A stretch of 64,000 nucleotides of DNA from Puniceicoccaceae bacterium Marseille-Q1082 (GTDB taxonomy: Bacteria > Verrucomicrobiota > Verrucomicrobiia > Opitutales > Intestinicryptomonadaceae). Location of the stretch: positions 609,010-673,009 of the forward strand of contig CAJGBI010000001.1 of NCBI GenBank assembly GCA_904424815.1, read 5' to 3'. Shown here in pieces: positions 35,783 through 44,805 of this stretch (positions are counted from its first letter, which is position 1; each line of letters starts with the position of its first letter). The notes under the pieces were generated by a model that was given only the letters and a program-made list of their open reading frames with translations, was not told where the DNA came from and ran no database searches. Both the position numbers and the translations under genes were made by a program.

Positions 35783-36538
35783 ATGAAAGTGCATCTTAAA
35801 ATTTGGACTCAGAAAAACGCCGGCGAAAAGGGCAGGTTTGTCACCCACACCGTCGACAACGTAAGCCCCGACAGCTCCTTCCTCGAGATGTTCGACATTC
35901 TAAACGAGCAGCTCGTGGAGCAGGGCAAGGAGACGATCGCGTTCGACCACGATTGCCGCGAGGGTATCTGCGGCATGTGCTCGATGGTCATCAACGGCAA
36001 GCCCCACGGCCCCGAGATGAAGACCACCGTTTGCCAGTTGCACATGCGCAAGTTCAAGGACGGCGACACGATAGTCGTCGAGCCGTGGCGCGCGGGGCCG
36101 TTCCCGATCAAGAAGGACCTCATCGTCTCGCGCGACGCCCTCGACGAAATCCAGCAGGCGGGCGGCTTTATCTCCGCGCGCACGGGCTCGGCGCAGGACG
36201 CCAACGCCATACTCATATCCAAGGAAATCGCCGACAAGGCGATGGACGCCGCCGCGTGCATAGGCTGCGGCGCGTGCGTTGCCGCCTGCCCGAACGCCTC
36301 CGCCATGCTCTTTACGAGCGCGAAGGTCTCCCAGCTCAACTACCTGCCGCAGGGCGCGCCCGAAAAGGATCGCCGCACGATAGCGATGGTTGAAAAGATG
36401 GACGAGCTCGGGTTCGGCAACTGCTCGAATTACGGCGAGTGCCAGGCCGCGTGCCCCAAGGGCATAACGCTCGACTTCATCGCCAAGATGAACAGGGATT
36501 ACGCCGTCGCGAAGGCGAGGCAGGCGGCTTCGCATTGA
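35783..36538 (+). CDS. sdhB: succinate dehydrogenase/fumarate reductase iron-sulfur subunit
   Basis: 251 residues. The [2Fe-2S] cluster motif is [20 protein letters not shown] (four Cys), the [4Fe-4S] motif [13 protein letters not shown], and the [3Fe-4S] motif [15 protein letters not shown]. The [3Fe-4S] spacing is normal. It closes the sdhCAB operon; a terminator follows 27 bases after the stop. Confidence 0.96.
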   Translation: MKVHLKIWTQKNAGEKGRFVTHTVDNVSPDSSFLEMFDILNEQLVEQGKETIAFDHDCREGICGMCSMVINGKPHGPEMKTTVCQLHMRKFKDGDTIVVEPWRAGPFPIKKDLIVSRDALDEIQQAGGFISARTGSAQDANAILISKEIADKAMDAAACIGCGACVAACPNASAMLFTSAKVSQLNYLPQGAPEKDRRTIAMVEKMDELGFGNCSNYGECQAACPKGITLDFIAKMNRDYAVAKARQAASH

Positions 36539-36564
36539 GCTCGCGTTTGCAGTTTTTTCAAAAG

Positions 36565-36590
36565 CCGCGGCGGTTGCCCGCGGTTTTTTT
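36565..36590 (+). terminator. intrinsic terminator after sdhCAB
   Basis: CCGCGG (36565-36570) and CCGCGG (36578-36583) form a stem around a seven-base loop, followed by seven T. It lies 26 bases after the sdhB stop and before the promoter region of the DUF4832 gene. Confidence 0.8.
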
Positions 36591-36675
36591 ATATATGGAT
36601 TTTGGATTGGAGCGTTTTAAAATTTGACCGCTTCCGTAAAATTTTTAGATTTCAAATTTATAATATCCTGTACAT

Positions 36676-38091
36676 ATGAAATTGAAACTTTTTTTAATGT
36701 CTGTAATTGCGGCGGCTTCCGCTTCCCTCGTTGCGAAAGACCTGCGCGACGCGCAGGATTCCGCGCGCGTTCTGTCCAATCCCGACAAGGGGTGGTACCA
36801 CCATTACTACGACAACAGTCTCGGAAAGTATTTGGGCTCCGACGAATCGATAGCGTCAATACCCAATATGCACCATCTGTTTTTGCGTTTTGCATGGAGC
36901 TTTTTGGAGCCCGAGGAGGGCAAATTCAACTGGGCGCTGATAGACGACATCGTTGGCAAGTGGTATCCGCGCGGGGTAAAAGTTTCGCTCTCCATAACGT
37001 GCAATGAGACCGGAATAAAGTACGCTACGCCGAAATGGGTTTTCGACGCGGGCGCAAAGGGCAACATCGTAAAGGCGAGATGGGGGGACGAAATCGTCGA
37101 ACCGCAAATCGACGACCCCGTGTTTATGGAAAAGCTCGAAAACCTGCACAGGGCGATAGCCGCCAGATATGACGGCAAGCCGTTTATCGTCGATATGACG
37201 CTCGCGAGCCTCGGCAACTGGGGGGAAGGGCACTACTCGGCGTCGAGCCATATAAAAGTTCCGCTTGAAGCCATAAAGAAACATATAGATTTATATAAGC
37301 GCTGTTATAAAAGGAGCCGGCTGACGATAGGCGACGACTGGATAGGCAACAATTTGGACGGCGGAGATCTCGAAGAGGGCAGGAAATATGTAGTAAAAAA
37401 CGGCCTCGCCTACCGCGACGACTCCATACTTGTGGAATGGCATTATTTTGCAAAAGTCAACCAGGGAAAAGATTCGCTTTTGCGCCCCGAGTTTTTCGAC
37501 GACATATATCCGTACGCGCCGGGCACAATAGAGCTTGAACATTACAAGTCCACCCTCAAAAGCGGTTCATGGAAAGGCAGGAACGGATCGGAGGAGGGCG
37601 CGGCCGCGTTGCGCCGCGCGTTGAAGCGCGCGCACTGCACATATCTGGGCTACCACGGATACGCCGATGAGTACGCAAGGGACAATCCCGAGTTTTTGAG
37701 GGAGATGGCGAACAAAGTCGGGTACTGGTATTTTATAAATTCTGCTGATTTCGACCCGAAGACGGGGAGGCTTACATTGGAATGGGAAAACCGCGGAATG
37801 GCGCACGCCTTTAAGCGCTACGCCCTCTTCGTCAAAATCCGCAGTTGCGACGGCAAGTTTGAGCGCGTGTTTCCGATAGCTTCCGCCGACAACCGCAAAT
37901 GGGAGCCCGATACCCCCGTTTCCGAAACGTACGCGATTCCCGTCGGGGATTTGCCTTCCGGAGAATACGCGGTTTCGGTATTGCTCAAAAAGACCTCTCC
38001 CAAAGGCGAAGCGCGCCCGATAGAGCTCGGCTTCAAGGAGGAGCTGCGCGACTCCGGCGGATTCTACAAAATTTTGAAATTTGAAAAATAA
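36676..38091 (+). CDS. secreted DUF4832 protein, probable polysaccharide-active
   Basis: 471 residues with a signal peptide (MKLKLFLMSVIAAASASLVA). The N-terminal part (LSNPDKGWYHHYYDN, LFLRFAWSFLEPEEGKFNWA) looks like a TIM-barrel glycoside-hydrolase-like fold of the DUF4874/GH42-like group. The C-terminal third holds the DUF4832 beta domain (LTLEWENRGMAHAFKRYALF). Such proteins occur near carbohydrate enzymes in Verrucomicrobiota and Bacteroidota; function is not proven. It precedes the GH10 xylanase by 16 bases, so the two are likely co-expressed. The upstream promoter region is AT-rich. Confidence 0.8.
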   Translation: MKLKLFLMSVIAAASASLVAKDLRDAQDSARVLSNPDKGWYHHYYDNSLGKYLGSDESIASIPNMHHLFLRFAWSFLEPEEGKFNWALIDDIVGKWYPRGVKVSLSITCNETGIKYATPKWVFDAGAKGNIVKARWGDEIVEPQIDDPVFMEKLENLHRAIAARYDGKPFIVDMTLASLGNWGEGHYSASSHIKVPLEAIKKHIDLYKRCYKRSRLTIGDDWIGNNLDGGDLEEGRKYVVKNGLAYRDDSILVEWHYFAKVNQGKDSLLRPEFFDDIYPYAPGTIELEHYKSTLKSGSWKGRNGSEEGAAALRRALKRAHCTYLGYHGYADEYARDNPEFLREMANKVGYWYFINSADFDPKTGRLTLEWENRGMAHAFKRYALFVKIRSCDGKFERVFPIASADNRKWEPDTPVSETYAIPVGDLPSGEYAVSVLLKKTSPKGEARPIELGFKEELRDSGGFYKILKFEK

Positions 38092-38107
38092 GCCCGAAAG
38101 GAAAAAT

Positions 38108-39604
38108 ATGCGCAAGTCGCTTTTTGCAATTATCGCGTTCGCCGCGGCGTTTTGCGCCGCAGCCCGCCCGCAAAAGAGCGGGTATTGGCTGGAAGTTCCG
38201 GATTTCCCCTACGCGCTCGCCGCCCCGCAGGACACCGACATAAGGGAGGTGTCGCCCGAGCTCAGGAAGCAGTGGGCAGACCCCGTGTTGCAGGAGGAAA
38301 TCGAGCTCGGAATAAAGGCAAACCGCATGGGCTCTTTTTACATCGACTTCTGCGACTCCAAAGGGCGCCCGGCGAAAGTTGAAAACGTGTCTGTGACGCT
38401 GAAAAAGCACGAGTTTCTCTTCGGAATGCAGGCTTTTTTGGCGGAGGGTTTCCACCATATAGAGAAAGACCCGAAGCTTGCCGCGCAGAAAAACAGAAAG
38501 TTTGAAGAGCTTTTCGCGAACCTTTTCAATTTTGCGACGGTTCCGTTCTATTGGGCGTCGTACGAGCCCGAGCCGGGTTTTTACCGCTTTTCGCGCGGGG
38601 ACAACAGGCCCGACATCTACCGCCGCCCCCCGCCGGACGTCGTATTGGAGATGTGCGAGCGCAACGATATAACTCCAAAGGGCCACTGCCTCTCATGGCA
38701 CATAGCCTCCGCCACGGCCTCCCGCCCGAAGTGGGTGCCCGAGAGCAAGCTCGAATACGAAAAGTACATGTGCCGCTATATCGACAAAGTCGCCGAGAGG
38801 TACGACGGCAGAATCGACTACTGGGACGTGACTAACGAAAACACCGACAAACGCCACGCAATATGGCGCCAGACTTCCCCCGATCCGCACGGATTCATGC
38901 CCGACGACTACGGCTTTAAGGCGTTCAAGGAGGCCGAGCGCGTTTTCAGAACCTCCAACCGCTTCATTTCAAACTACACCACCCCCGTATGGCAGAGGGT
39001 CGCCGCGTACCGCGAATATTCGTCCGACTATCTCGCGATAGCGGATTTGATAAACAGAGGCGCGAAAGTAGACATAATCGGCTTGCAGCTCCACTTTTTC
39101 GGAAAGGAAGATTACCAGAACGCCTTGAAGGGTATAGAGTGGGGGCCGGAATACCAGAGGGCGGTGCTCGACACCCTCGGCAGGTTCGGCAGGCCCATAC
39201 ACATAACGGAAATCACTTTTCCGTGCTTTGGCGAGGGCGAAGTCGGCGAGGCGAACCAGGCGTTTTTCGTCGAAAATTTCTACAAGCTCTGGTTCAGCCA
39301 CAGGAATGTCGAGGCGATAACCTACTGGCACTTTGTGGACAAGACCGCCGGCGGGGAGGACAGGTTTATGAGCGGCTTTCTGCGCGCCGACATGAGCAAG
39401 AAGCCGTCGTATGTCGCGCTCGAAAATCTCCTGAAAAAATGGCGCACGGATTTGCATTACGATTCCGCCGAGGGGAAAATACATTTCCGCGCGTTCTACG
39501 GAAAGTATCTCGTCTCATACGAAAAAGACGGGAAGAGATACGAAAAGACCGTGAATCTCTCCGCCAAGGATTCCAACCGATACAAGAAGATTTTTGTGGA
39601 ATAG
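38108..39604 (+). CDS. endo-1,4-beta-xylanase, GH10 family
   Basis: 498 residues with a signal peptide (MRKSLFAIIAFAAAFCAAA). The GH10 barrel holds GHCLSWHIASATASRPKWVP, the acid/base Glu244 in YWDVTNENTDK and the nucleophile Glu368 in IHITEITFPCFGEGE. Residues about 60-120 form a carbohydrate-binding-like N-terminal extension (FYIDFCDSKGRPAKVENVSV) common in this lineage. I chose the ATG at 38108, which has AAGG upstream and gives the signal peptide directly; the ATG at 38081 would overlap the preceding gene and start with charged residues. A terminator follows. Confidence 0.93.
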   Translation: MRKSLFAIIAFAAAFCAAARPQKSGYWLEVPDFPYALAAPQDTDIREVSPELRKQWADPVLQEEIELGIKANRMGSFYIDFCDSKGRPAKVENVSVTLKKHEFLFGMQAFLAEGFHHIEKDPKLAAQKNRKFEELFANLFNFATVPFYWASYEPEPGFYRFSRGDNRPDIYRRPPPDVVLEMCERNDITPKGHCLSWHIASATASRPKWVPESKLEYEKYMCRYIDKVAERYDGRIDYWDVTNENTDKRHAIWRQTSPDPHGFMPDDYGFKAFKEAERVFRTSNRFISNYTTPVWQRVAAYREYSSDYLAIADLINRGAKVDIIGLQLHFFGKEDYQNALKGIEWGPEYQRAVLDTLGRFGRPIHITEITFPCFGEGEVGEANQAFFVENFYKLWFSHRNVEAITYWHFVDKTAGGEDRFMSGFLRADMSKKPSYVALENLLKKWRTDLHYDSAEGKIHFRAFYGKYLVSYEKDGKRYEKTVNLSAKDSNRYKKIFVE

Positions 39605-39636
39605 CCTGTTGCGGAATTTTCGAGTGGCGCAAAAAA

Positions 39637-39665
39637 AAGCGGGCTCTCGAATGCCCGCTTTTTTT
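39637..39665. terminator. bidirectional intrinsic terminator
   Basis: AAGCGGGC (39637-39644) and GCCCGCTT (39653-39660) form an 8-bp stem flanked by A-run and T-run on either side. It lies between the GH10 stop and the convergent PFK stop at 39686, and would work on both strands. Confidence 0.88.
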
Positions 39666-39685
39666 GCCGATCGGAGGAACCGGAA

Positions 39686-40885
39686 CTACGCCTGCCCGAT
39701 GTCTTTGAGCAGCTTCTGGAACCAGTCGAATTTGACGTTGAAGGGTTTGCCGCCCTTGATTCTTTCAAATTCTATGGCGCGCAGGACGTTTCCGGCGTCC
39801 TCGTCGTGGCCGATTACGCCGCCTTCGCGCTTCATGGCGCATTCGACGGCGAGGTCGGTGCAGCTCTTGATGAGGCGCAAGTCGTCCGCATTGGCGGCTG
39901 CCGCCCTCGCGAAATACCCGCTCTTTTGCACGAGCACTTTTTCCGCGCCGAGCATTTCGGCAAACTGCTTGCCGAACCACTTGCCGGGGTTCACCGCGTC
40001 GAGCTTTACGTGCCCGAAGGCGTCGCGGGGAACTTCCTCGCCCTTTGCCTCCATCTCGGCGACGATGGTCTTTACGCCCGCGCCCTCGGAGATGAATATG
40101 TTCACGCAGTCGTTTTCGTCCATGATTTTCTTCAGGCGCGCGGCTTCCTTGGCGATGTCAAGCTCCATCTCGGGAATGTAGACGGCGTGGACGTCGCGGC
40201 GCATTTTCGTGAGCCCGAGCCCGTCGGCGAATTCGCCCTGCGCGAGAAGCTTGCGGTACTCGGCGGCGGTAGCGGCGGTGAGCCACCCGCAGTTGCGCCC
40301 CATGACTTCGTGCACGATGAGCATGCGCGGGTTGGCGCCGTTTTCGGATACGACATTGCGGAAGAATTTCGCGCCCTCCTCGGCGGCGGTCCACGCGCCG
40401 AGGCTCTGGCGTATCGGATAGACGTCGTTGTCTATGGTCTTGGGCAGCCCGATTACCGTTAGCTCGTAATTATTTTCTTTTAAAAATTTCGCAAGGTCCG
40501 CGGCGGCGGTGTTGGTGTCGTCCCCGCCGATGGTGTGGAGGATGTCCACCTTGTCCTTTACGAGCTGGTCGGCGGCGACCTTCTGGGGGTCTTCGCCTTC
40601 TTTGACGAGGCCGCGCTTCACGCAGTCCTTGACGTTGGTGAGCTTCACGCGCGAGTTGCCTATTGGCGAGCCGCCGTACCTGTGCAGAATGTGCGCCTGG
40701 GCGCGCATTCTGTCGTCCACCTTTATGCTTTGCCCGAGCAGGAGCCCCTTGTATCCGCCGAGGTAGCAGATTATTTCAATGGAGGGGTCGATTTCGGTGT
40801 AGCGTTCGATGAGCCCGCCTATGGCGCTCGAGAGGCACGGGGCGAGCCCGCCCGCCGTGAGAATTCCGACTTTTTTGGGTTTCAT
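39686..40885 (-). CDS. pfp: 6-phosphofructokinase, probably pyrophosphate-dependent
   Basis: 399 residues catalysing the fructose-6-phosphate/fructose-1,6-bisphosphate step. The phosphate-donor loop reads IGGDDTNTAA and the catalytic loop GLPKTIDNDV; Asp in GGDD and Lys in PKTIDND are the residues that mark PPi-dependent (rather than ATP-dependent) enzymes. MGRNCGWLTA is a family motif too. Related sequences occur in Verrucomicrobiota and other anaerobes. AAAGGAT precedes the ATG at 40885. It is a single gene facing the terminator that also serves the GH10 gene. Cofactor use is inferred from motif residues. Confidence 0.87.
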   Translation of the reverse strand: MKPKKVGILTAGGLAPCLSSAIGGLIERYTEIDPSIEIICYLGGYKGLLLGQSIKVDDRMRAQAHILHRYGGSPIGNSRVKLTNVKDCVKRGLVKEGEDPQKVAADQLVKDKVDILHTIGGDDTNTAAADLAKFLKENNYELTVIGLPKTIDNDVYPIRQSLGAWTAAEEGAKFFRNVVSENGANPRMLIVHEVMGRNCGWLTAATAAEYRKLLAQGEFADGLGLTKMRRDVHAVYIPEMELDIAKEAARLKKIMDENDCVNIFISEGAGVKTIVAEMEAKGEEVPRDAFGHVKLDAVNPGKWFGKQFAEMLGAEKVLVQKSGYFARAAAANADDLRLIKSCTDLAVECAMKREGGVIGHDEDAGNVLRAIEFERIKGGKPFNVKFDWFQKLLKDIGQA

Positions 40886-41022
40886 TGCGTATCCTTTAAA
40901 CGATTTGAAATTAAGCCGCCGACTTTATTTCCGCGCCGGATTTTGGGCAAGCAAATTTTGCCGCGCAGTTTCCGCGTTTTAACGCTTGCGCGCGCGGCGG
41001 AATTGCGCAAAATTTTGCCCGT

Positions 41023-42315
41023 ATGCAGGGAGATTGTCGGAATCCGGACGGCGGCCGGGCAACGAGGGCGTTTTTGGTGGGGTTCGATTTTTCCGACGGC
41101 CGCGGAGCGGAGGCGGAAGCCCTGCTCGGCGAGCTCGCGGAGCTCGTTTCCAACCTCGGCATGGAGTCCGCGGGGGCGGTGGCGGCGAAGGTGCGCAATT
41201 ACAACCCCGCGTTCGTGGCGGGCGCTGGCAAGTGCGCCGAGATAATCGCCGCGGCGGAGTCGGCCCGCGCCGGAGCGATAATTTTCGACGACGAGCTCAC
41301 TCCCGCCCAGCAGCGCAACTGGGAGGAAAAGTCCGGAATGGAAATCGTCACGCGCCAGGAGGTCATACTCGACATTTTCGCCTCCCGCGCCCGCACGAAA
41401 GAGGCGAGGTTGCAGGTGGAGCTCGCAAAGCTGGAGTATTCGCTGCCGCGGCTCAGAAAGGCGTGGAGCCATCTCGACAGGCAGCGGGGCGGGGGCGTCA
41501 CCCAGCGCGGCGGCGGCGAGAGCCAGCTCGAACTCGACCGCCGCGGCGTCCGCGAGAGAATCGCGCGGCTGAAAACGGAGCTCGCTCGGGTGCGCACGGT
41601 GCGCGCCACGCAGCGCAAGAGGCGCGAGAGGGCGCCGTTCCCGACGGCGGCGATAGTCGGCTATACCAATGCGGGGAAGTCGTCGCTCATAAACCGCCTT
41701 TCGGACTCGTCTCTGCTTTCCGAGGACAAGCTGTTTGCGACTCTCGACCCCGCGACGCGGCGGGTAGACCTCCCCGGCGGCTCTCCGCTGCTTTTGACCG
41801 ACACTGTCGGATTTGTCCGCAAGCTTCCGCACAGGTTTGTAGAGGCGTTTAAGGCTACCCTCGAAGAGGCTGCCCTTTCGGATTTTCTGGTGCACGTCAT
41901 AGACGTTTCAAACCCCGACGCTCCGGAGCACGCGCGCACAACTCTCGGGGTTTTGAAGGAGTTGGGCGCGGACGAAAAGAGGACGCTTACGGTGTTCAAT
42001 AAAATCGACATCGCGCCGGACGGGGCGTGGCGGTACGCGCTGTCGCTCGACTTTCCCGACGCGGTGGAGGTCTCGGCGCGCACCGGCAGGGGGATTGGAG
42101 AATTGGTCGCGCGCCTCGAGGGGGCAGTTGGGGAAACCTCCGCGTTTATGAGGCTTTTTATCCCCCATTCTCAATACGCCCAGCTCGCGCTGCTGCACTC
42201 GCTGGCGTCTGTGGCGTCGCAGAAATACGCGGACGGCGGCGTGGAGGTTGAGGCGCGGGTTCCCGCGAAGTACTCGGAGAGGTTCAGGGAATGGGAGTTG
42301 CAAAAAAAATCTTGA
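41023..42315 (+). CDS. hflX: GTPase HflX
   Basis: 430 residues, a ribosome-binding Obg-related GTPase that rescues or splits stalled ribosomes under stress. The HflX N-terminal domain spans about 15-180 (FVAGAGKCAEI, IIFDDELTPAQQRNWEE, DRQRGGGVTQRGGGESQLE). The G domain has G1 GYTNAGKSSLIN, G3 DTVGFVRKLP and G4 NKID. The C-terminal LHSLASVASQKYADGGVEVE is also typical. The start at 41023 places a short Arg-rich stub before AFLVGFDF. Not in an hfq context. Confidence 0.95.
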   Translation: MQGDCRNPDGGRATRAFLVGFDFSDGRGAEAEALLGELAELVSNLGMESAGAVAAKVRNYNPAFVAGAGKCAEIIAAAESARAGAIIFDDELTPAQQRNWEEKSGMEIVTRQEVILDIFASRARTKEARLQVELAKLEYSLPRLRKAWSHLDRQRGGGVTQRGGGESQLELDRRGVRERIARLKTELARVRTVRATQRKRRERAPFPTAAIVGYTNAGKSSLINRLSDSSLLSEDKLFATLDPATRRVDLPGGSPLLLTDTVGFVRKLPHRFVEAFKATLEEAALSDFLVHVIDVSNPDAPEHARTTLGVLKELGADEKRTLTVFNKIDIAPDGAWRYALSLDFPDAVEVSARTGRGIGELVARLEGAVGETSAFMRLFIPHSQYAQLALLHSLASVASQKYADGGVEVEARVPAKYSERFREWELQKKS

Positions 42316-42319
42316 TTTT

Positions 42320-42333
42320 TTACAATATTGTAA
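42320..42333. promoter_or_regulatory. perfect palindrome upstream of the PHP gene
   Basis: TTACAATATTGTAA is a perfect 14-bp palindrome immediately after the hflX stop, 17 bases before the ATG of the PHP-domain gene. It could be a regulator site or part of a promoter. No -35/-10 pair could be aligned with confidence. Confidence 0.4.
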
Positions 42334-42350
42334 GCAAAAATTGACCTGTT

Positions 42351-43751
42351 ATGGACAGAAAAACATTCATAAAGAGCATAGCCGTCATAGGAGCTTCCCC
42401 CGCTTTCGCGGCGAGCGTTCCGGCAAAGGGAGCCGACGGAAAAAATAAAACGAAATCGGAAAGTTTTGGAGGCGGATTTGTCCCCTCTGCGCGCATATTC
42501 AAAACGGGCAGGGCAAAACTCACCATTCGCCCTCCGGAAAAATATGCCGGCAAGCTGTCATCGCTTTCGGTTTCAATACTCTACGGCGACGCAGCGTGGG
42601 ACGGAAAGTCGGACTCTTTCCCGTGGGCGAAGGATTTCCCCGCAAAATACCGCGAAGAAAACGGGGCGTTTGCCATTGACGCCGACTTTAAAAAAGAGTG
42701 CCGCTATACTTTCGTCGTTAAGGACAAAAAGCGCGGCGGGAACGAAAGCTTCGTCGCTTCCGTCCCCGTCTACGCGCTTGGGGAGGACATCTACGCGCTT
42801 AGGCCGTTCAAGGGTGACAGCCACATACACTCCACAAATTCGGACGGGAAAAACTCGCCGGAGGAAGTCGCCTTGCGCTGCTACGAAGTCGGGCTCGACT
42901 ACCAGGCAATATCCGACCACAGCGTCTATTCCACTTCCGAGGACATGAAGCGCAAATTCTCGCGCTTTCCGACGTCTATGTCGTTTTTCAACGCCGAAGA
43001 ATGCCATTATTCGCACGCGCACATTCAAAATTTCGGAGGCTCGCAGAGCCTGACGGAATACGTCAAAAAGAACCGCGGGGAATTCGACGCCCTCGTCGCC
43101 GAGATTGAGAAAACCCTTCCGGCGGACGCTTCTGCGGTTGTGCGCCGCAATGTCGCCGTGGCGGAGGCGGAGTTCGACTTCATCCGCAGGCTCGGGGGAA
43201 TCGCAGTCTTCAACCATCCCTTCTGGGAGGCGGAGCCGAAAAAGGGGAAATATACGCATATGGAAAGCCGGATGCTCGACCTGATTGCCGGCCGCAAAAA
43301 ATTTGACGCATACGAGCTCGTGAACTCGACATGCGCCGACATCGCGCTCGCGCGGGCCCTGTGCCACTATCCCAGGCATTGCGCCGGCAAGCCGGTAATC
43401 GGCTGCACCGACGCCCACTCCGTCGATTCGCAGGGCACGGGATATACGATCGTGTTCGCCAAATCTTGCGATTTTCCCGACATCAAAGACGCCGTGCTCG
43501 GCGGGAAGTCCCTGGCGGTGGACGCCTACTCTTCGCACGGCTCCAAGCTCCAGCGGCTCGCGTTCGGCGACGAGAGGCTCGTCAGGTTTTCGTATTTTCT
43601 GTTCGACGAATATTTCCCGCTCCACGACGAGCTCGTCGCCCGCGAGGGAAAACTGATAAAGGGCGCGCTCGAAAGCGGCTCGAAAGATTATTCGGAAATC
43701 GCCAAGGCGGCGAGGGCCGTTGAGGGATTGTACGAATCAATGCTCGGGTAG
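42351..43751 (+). CDS. PHP-domain phosphoesterase, probably exported
   Basis: 466 residues. The N-terminus MDRKTFIKSIAVIGASPAFA resembles a Tat/Sec signal, although the twin-Arg is only RK. After a beta-rich N-terminal region, GDSHIHSTNSDGKNSPEEVA is the PHP metal motif, followed by YQAISDHSVYSTSEDMKR, a late FNHPFWE and IGCTDAHSVDS. All expected His/Asp positions of the PHP fold are present. PHP proteins in this group hydrolyse phosphoesters, possibly of sugars or nucleotides. It stands alone; the palindrome upstream is its only visible control signal. Confidence 0.85.
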   Translation: MDRKTFIKSIAVIGASPAFAASVPAKGADGKNKTKSESFGGGFVPSARIFKTGRAKLTIRPPEKYAGKLSSLSVSILYGDAAWDGKSDSFPWAKDFPAKYREENGAFAIDADFKKECRYTFVVKDKKRGGNESFVASVPVYALGEDIYALRPFKGDSHIHSTNSDGKNSPEEVALRCYEVGLDYQAISDHSVYSTSEDMKRKFSRFPTSMSFFNAEECHYSHAHIQNFGGSQSLTEYVKKNRGEFDALVAEIEKTLPADASAVVRRNVAVAEAEFDFIRRLGGIAVFNHPFWEAEPKKGKYTHMESRMLDLIAGRKKFDAYELVNSTCADIALARALCHYPRHCAGKPVIGCTDAHSVDSQGTGYTIVFAKSCDFPDIKDAVLGGKSLAVDAYSSHGSKLQRLAFGDERLVRFSYFLFDEYFPLHDELVAREGKLIKGALESGSKDYSEIAKAARAVEGLYESMLG

Positions 43752-43862
43752 CGAGGCGGAGTTTCCGCCTGCCCGAGGCTGCGGCGCGGTTCGGAATCGG
43801 CCGCTGCGCTTTCAGCCTCGCCGCCCGTTAAAATGCGCGGCGGCGCGCGGAATCGGCAGCGG

Positions 43863-43880
43863 GCTTGCCGCGCGGCAAGC
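43863..43880. terminator. 18-bp perfect palindrome between convergent genes
   Basis: GCTTGCCGCGCGGCAAGC lies between the PHP gene and the convergent formyltransferase stop at 43933. A further inverted repeat, AGGCGGA/TCCGCCT, is at 43755-43771. Neither has a T-run, so they are candidate mRNA-end hairpins only. Confidence 0.4.
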
Positions 43881-43932
43881 GGAAAATGCGAAATGAATGG
43901 CGCGCTATGGCGGCGCGCGGAAATACGGAAAC

Positions 43933-44805
43933 TTATTCCCGCGCGGGCGATTCGTCGCATTCGGAAACTTCCAGCGCGCCCTTTCCGCAGGCGATGATAA
44001 ACGGCTCGCGGGATACTATTTCGCCGGCGCGGCCCCCTTTGAAATCCTCCAAAGGCCTTGCGCGCCAAATGGTGTACCGCCTGCCGCCGATTTCCGCGAA
44101 CGCTCCCGGAAACGGCCTGCTCACGCCCCTTACGAGGTTGAAGACTTCCCGCGCGGATTTTGAGAAGTCTATCCGCCCGTCCTCCGGCGCGCGTTTGCCG
44201 AAATACGACGCTTTCGATTCGTCCTGTTTTTCCAGCCTGGGGACGCCCGCAAGCAGCGAGGGTAGGGATCTTTCGAGGACGCGCACAGCCGCCGCCGCAA
44301 CCCTCGGCTGGATGTCTCCCACGTATTCATCGGGGCCGAACGCGACTTTCTCGCGGTCGACGATTTCGCCCGCGTCGAATTTTTTTTCGATCGTGTGAAG
44401 GGTTACGCCGCAGTGGTCCTCGCCGTTTATTATAGACCAGTTGAGCGGCGCGCGCCCCCGGTAGGCCGGCAGGTATGAGCCGTGCATGTTGTACGCCCCG
44501 AGGCGCGCCTGGGAAAAAATCTCCTCCGGTATGAAGTTGCGGTAGTATAGCGACAGAATGAGGTCGGGTTTCATATACCTGACTTTTCGGAACCACTTTT
44601 CCGTCTTCAAAGTGCCCGGCTTGAATACGCGGATGAAATTTTCCTTTGCGAGGCTTTCGGGCGTTTGGAACCAATGGGCCTCGTGCGGGTCGGCGTCGTG
44701 CGTAAAGACGCCTATGACGTCGCAGCCCTTGTCGAGCAGGAGTTTCAGGCACCTGTACCCGACGTCGCTGAACCCGAAAAACAGAATGCGGGGCCTATTT
44801 TCCAT
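43933..44805 (-). CDS. formyltransferase family protein (ArnA N-terminal/Fmt-like)
   Basis: 290 residues using N10-formyl-THF. The catalytic core is LGAYNMHGSYLPAYRGRAP with GVTLHTIEKKFDAGEIV, the formyltransferase Asn-His-Asp triad. The N-terminal part (RILFFGFSDVGYRCLKLLLD) has a GFSDVGY loop, and the C-terminal fmt-C-like domain spans about 205-275. It is most like the formyl domain of ArnA (4-amino-4-deoxy-L-arabinose formylation) rather than Fmt. It overlaps the upstream ArnC-like glycosyltransferase by 11 bases. Substrate is an inference from that neighbour. Confidence 0.85.
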   Translation of the reverse strand: MENRPRILFFGFSDVGYRCLKLLLDKGCDVIGVFTHDADPHEAHWFQTPESLAKENFIRVFKPGTLKTEKWFRKVRYMKPDLILSLYYRNFIPEEIFSQARLGAYNMHGSYLPAYRGRAPLNWSIINGEDHCGVTLHTIEKKFDAGEIVDREKVAFGPDEYVGDIQPRVAAAAVRVLERSLPSLLAGVPRLEKQDESKASYFGKRAPEDGRIDFSKSAREVFNLVRGVSRPFPGAFAEIGGRRYTIWRARPLEDFKGGRAGEIVSREPFIIACGKGALEVSECDESPARE

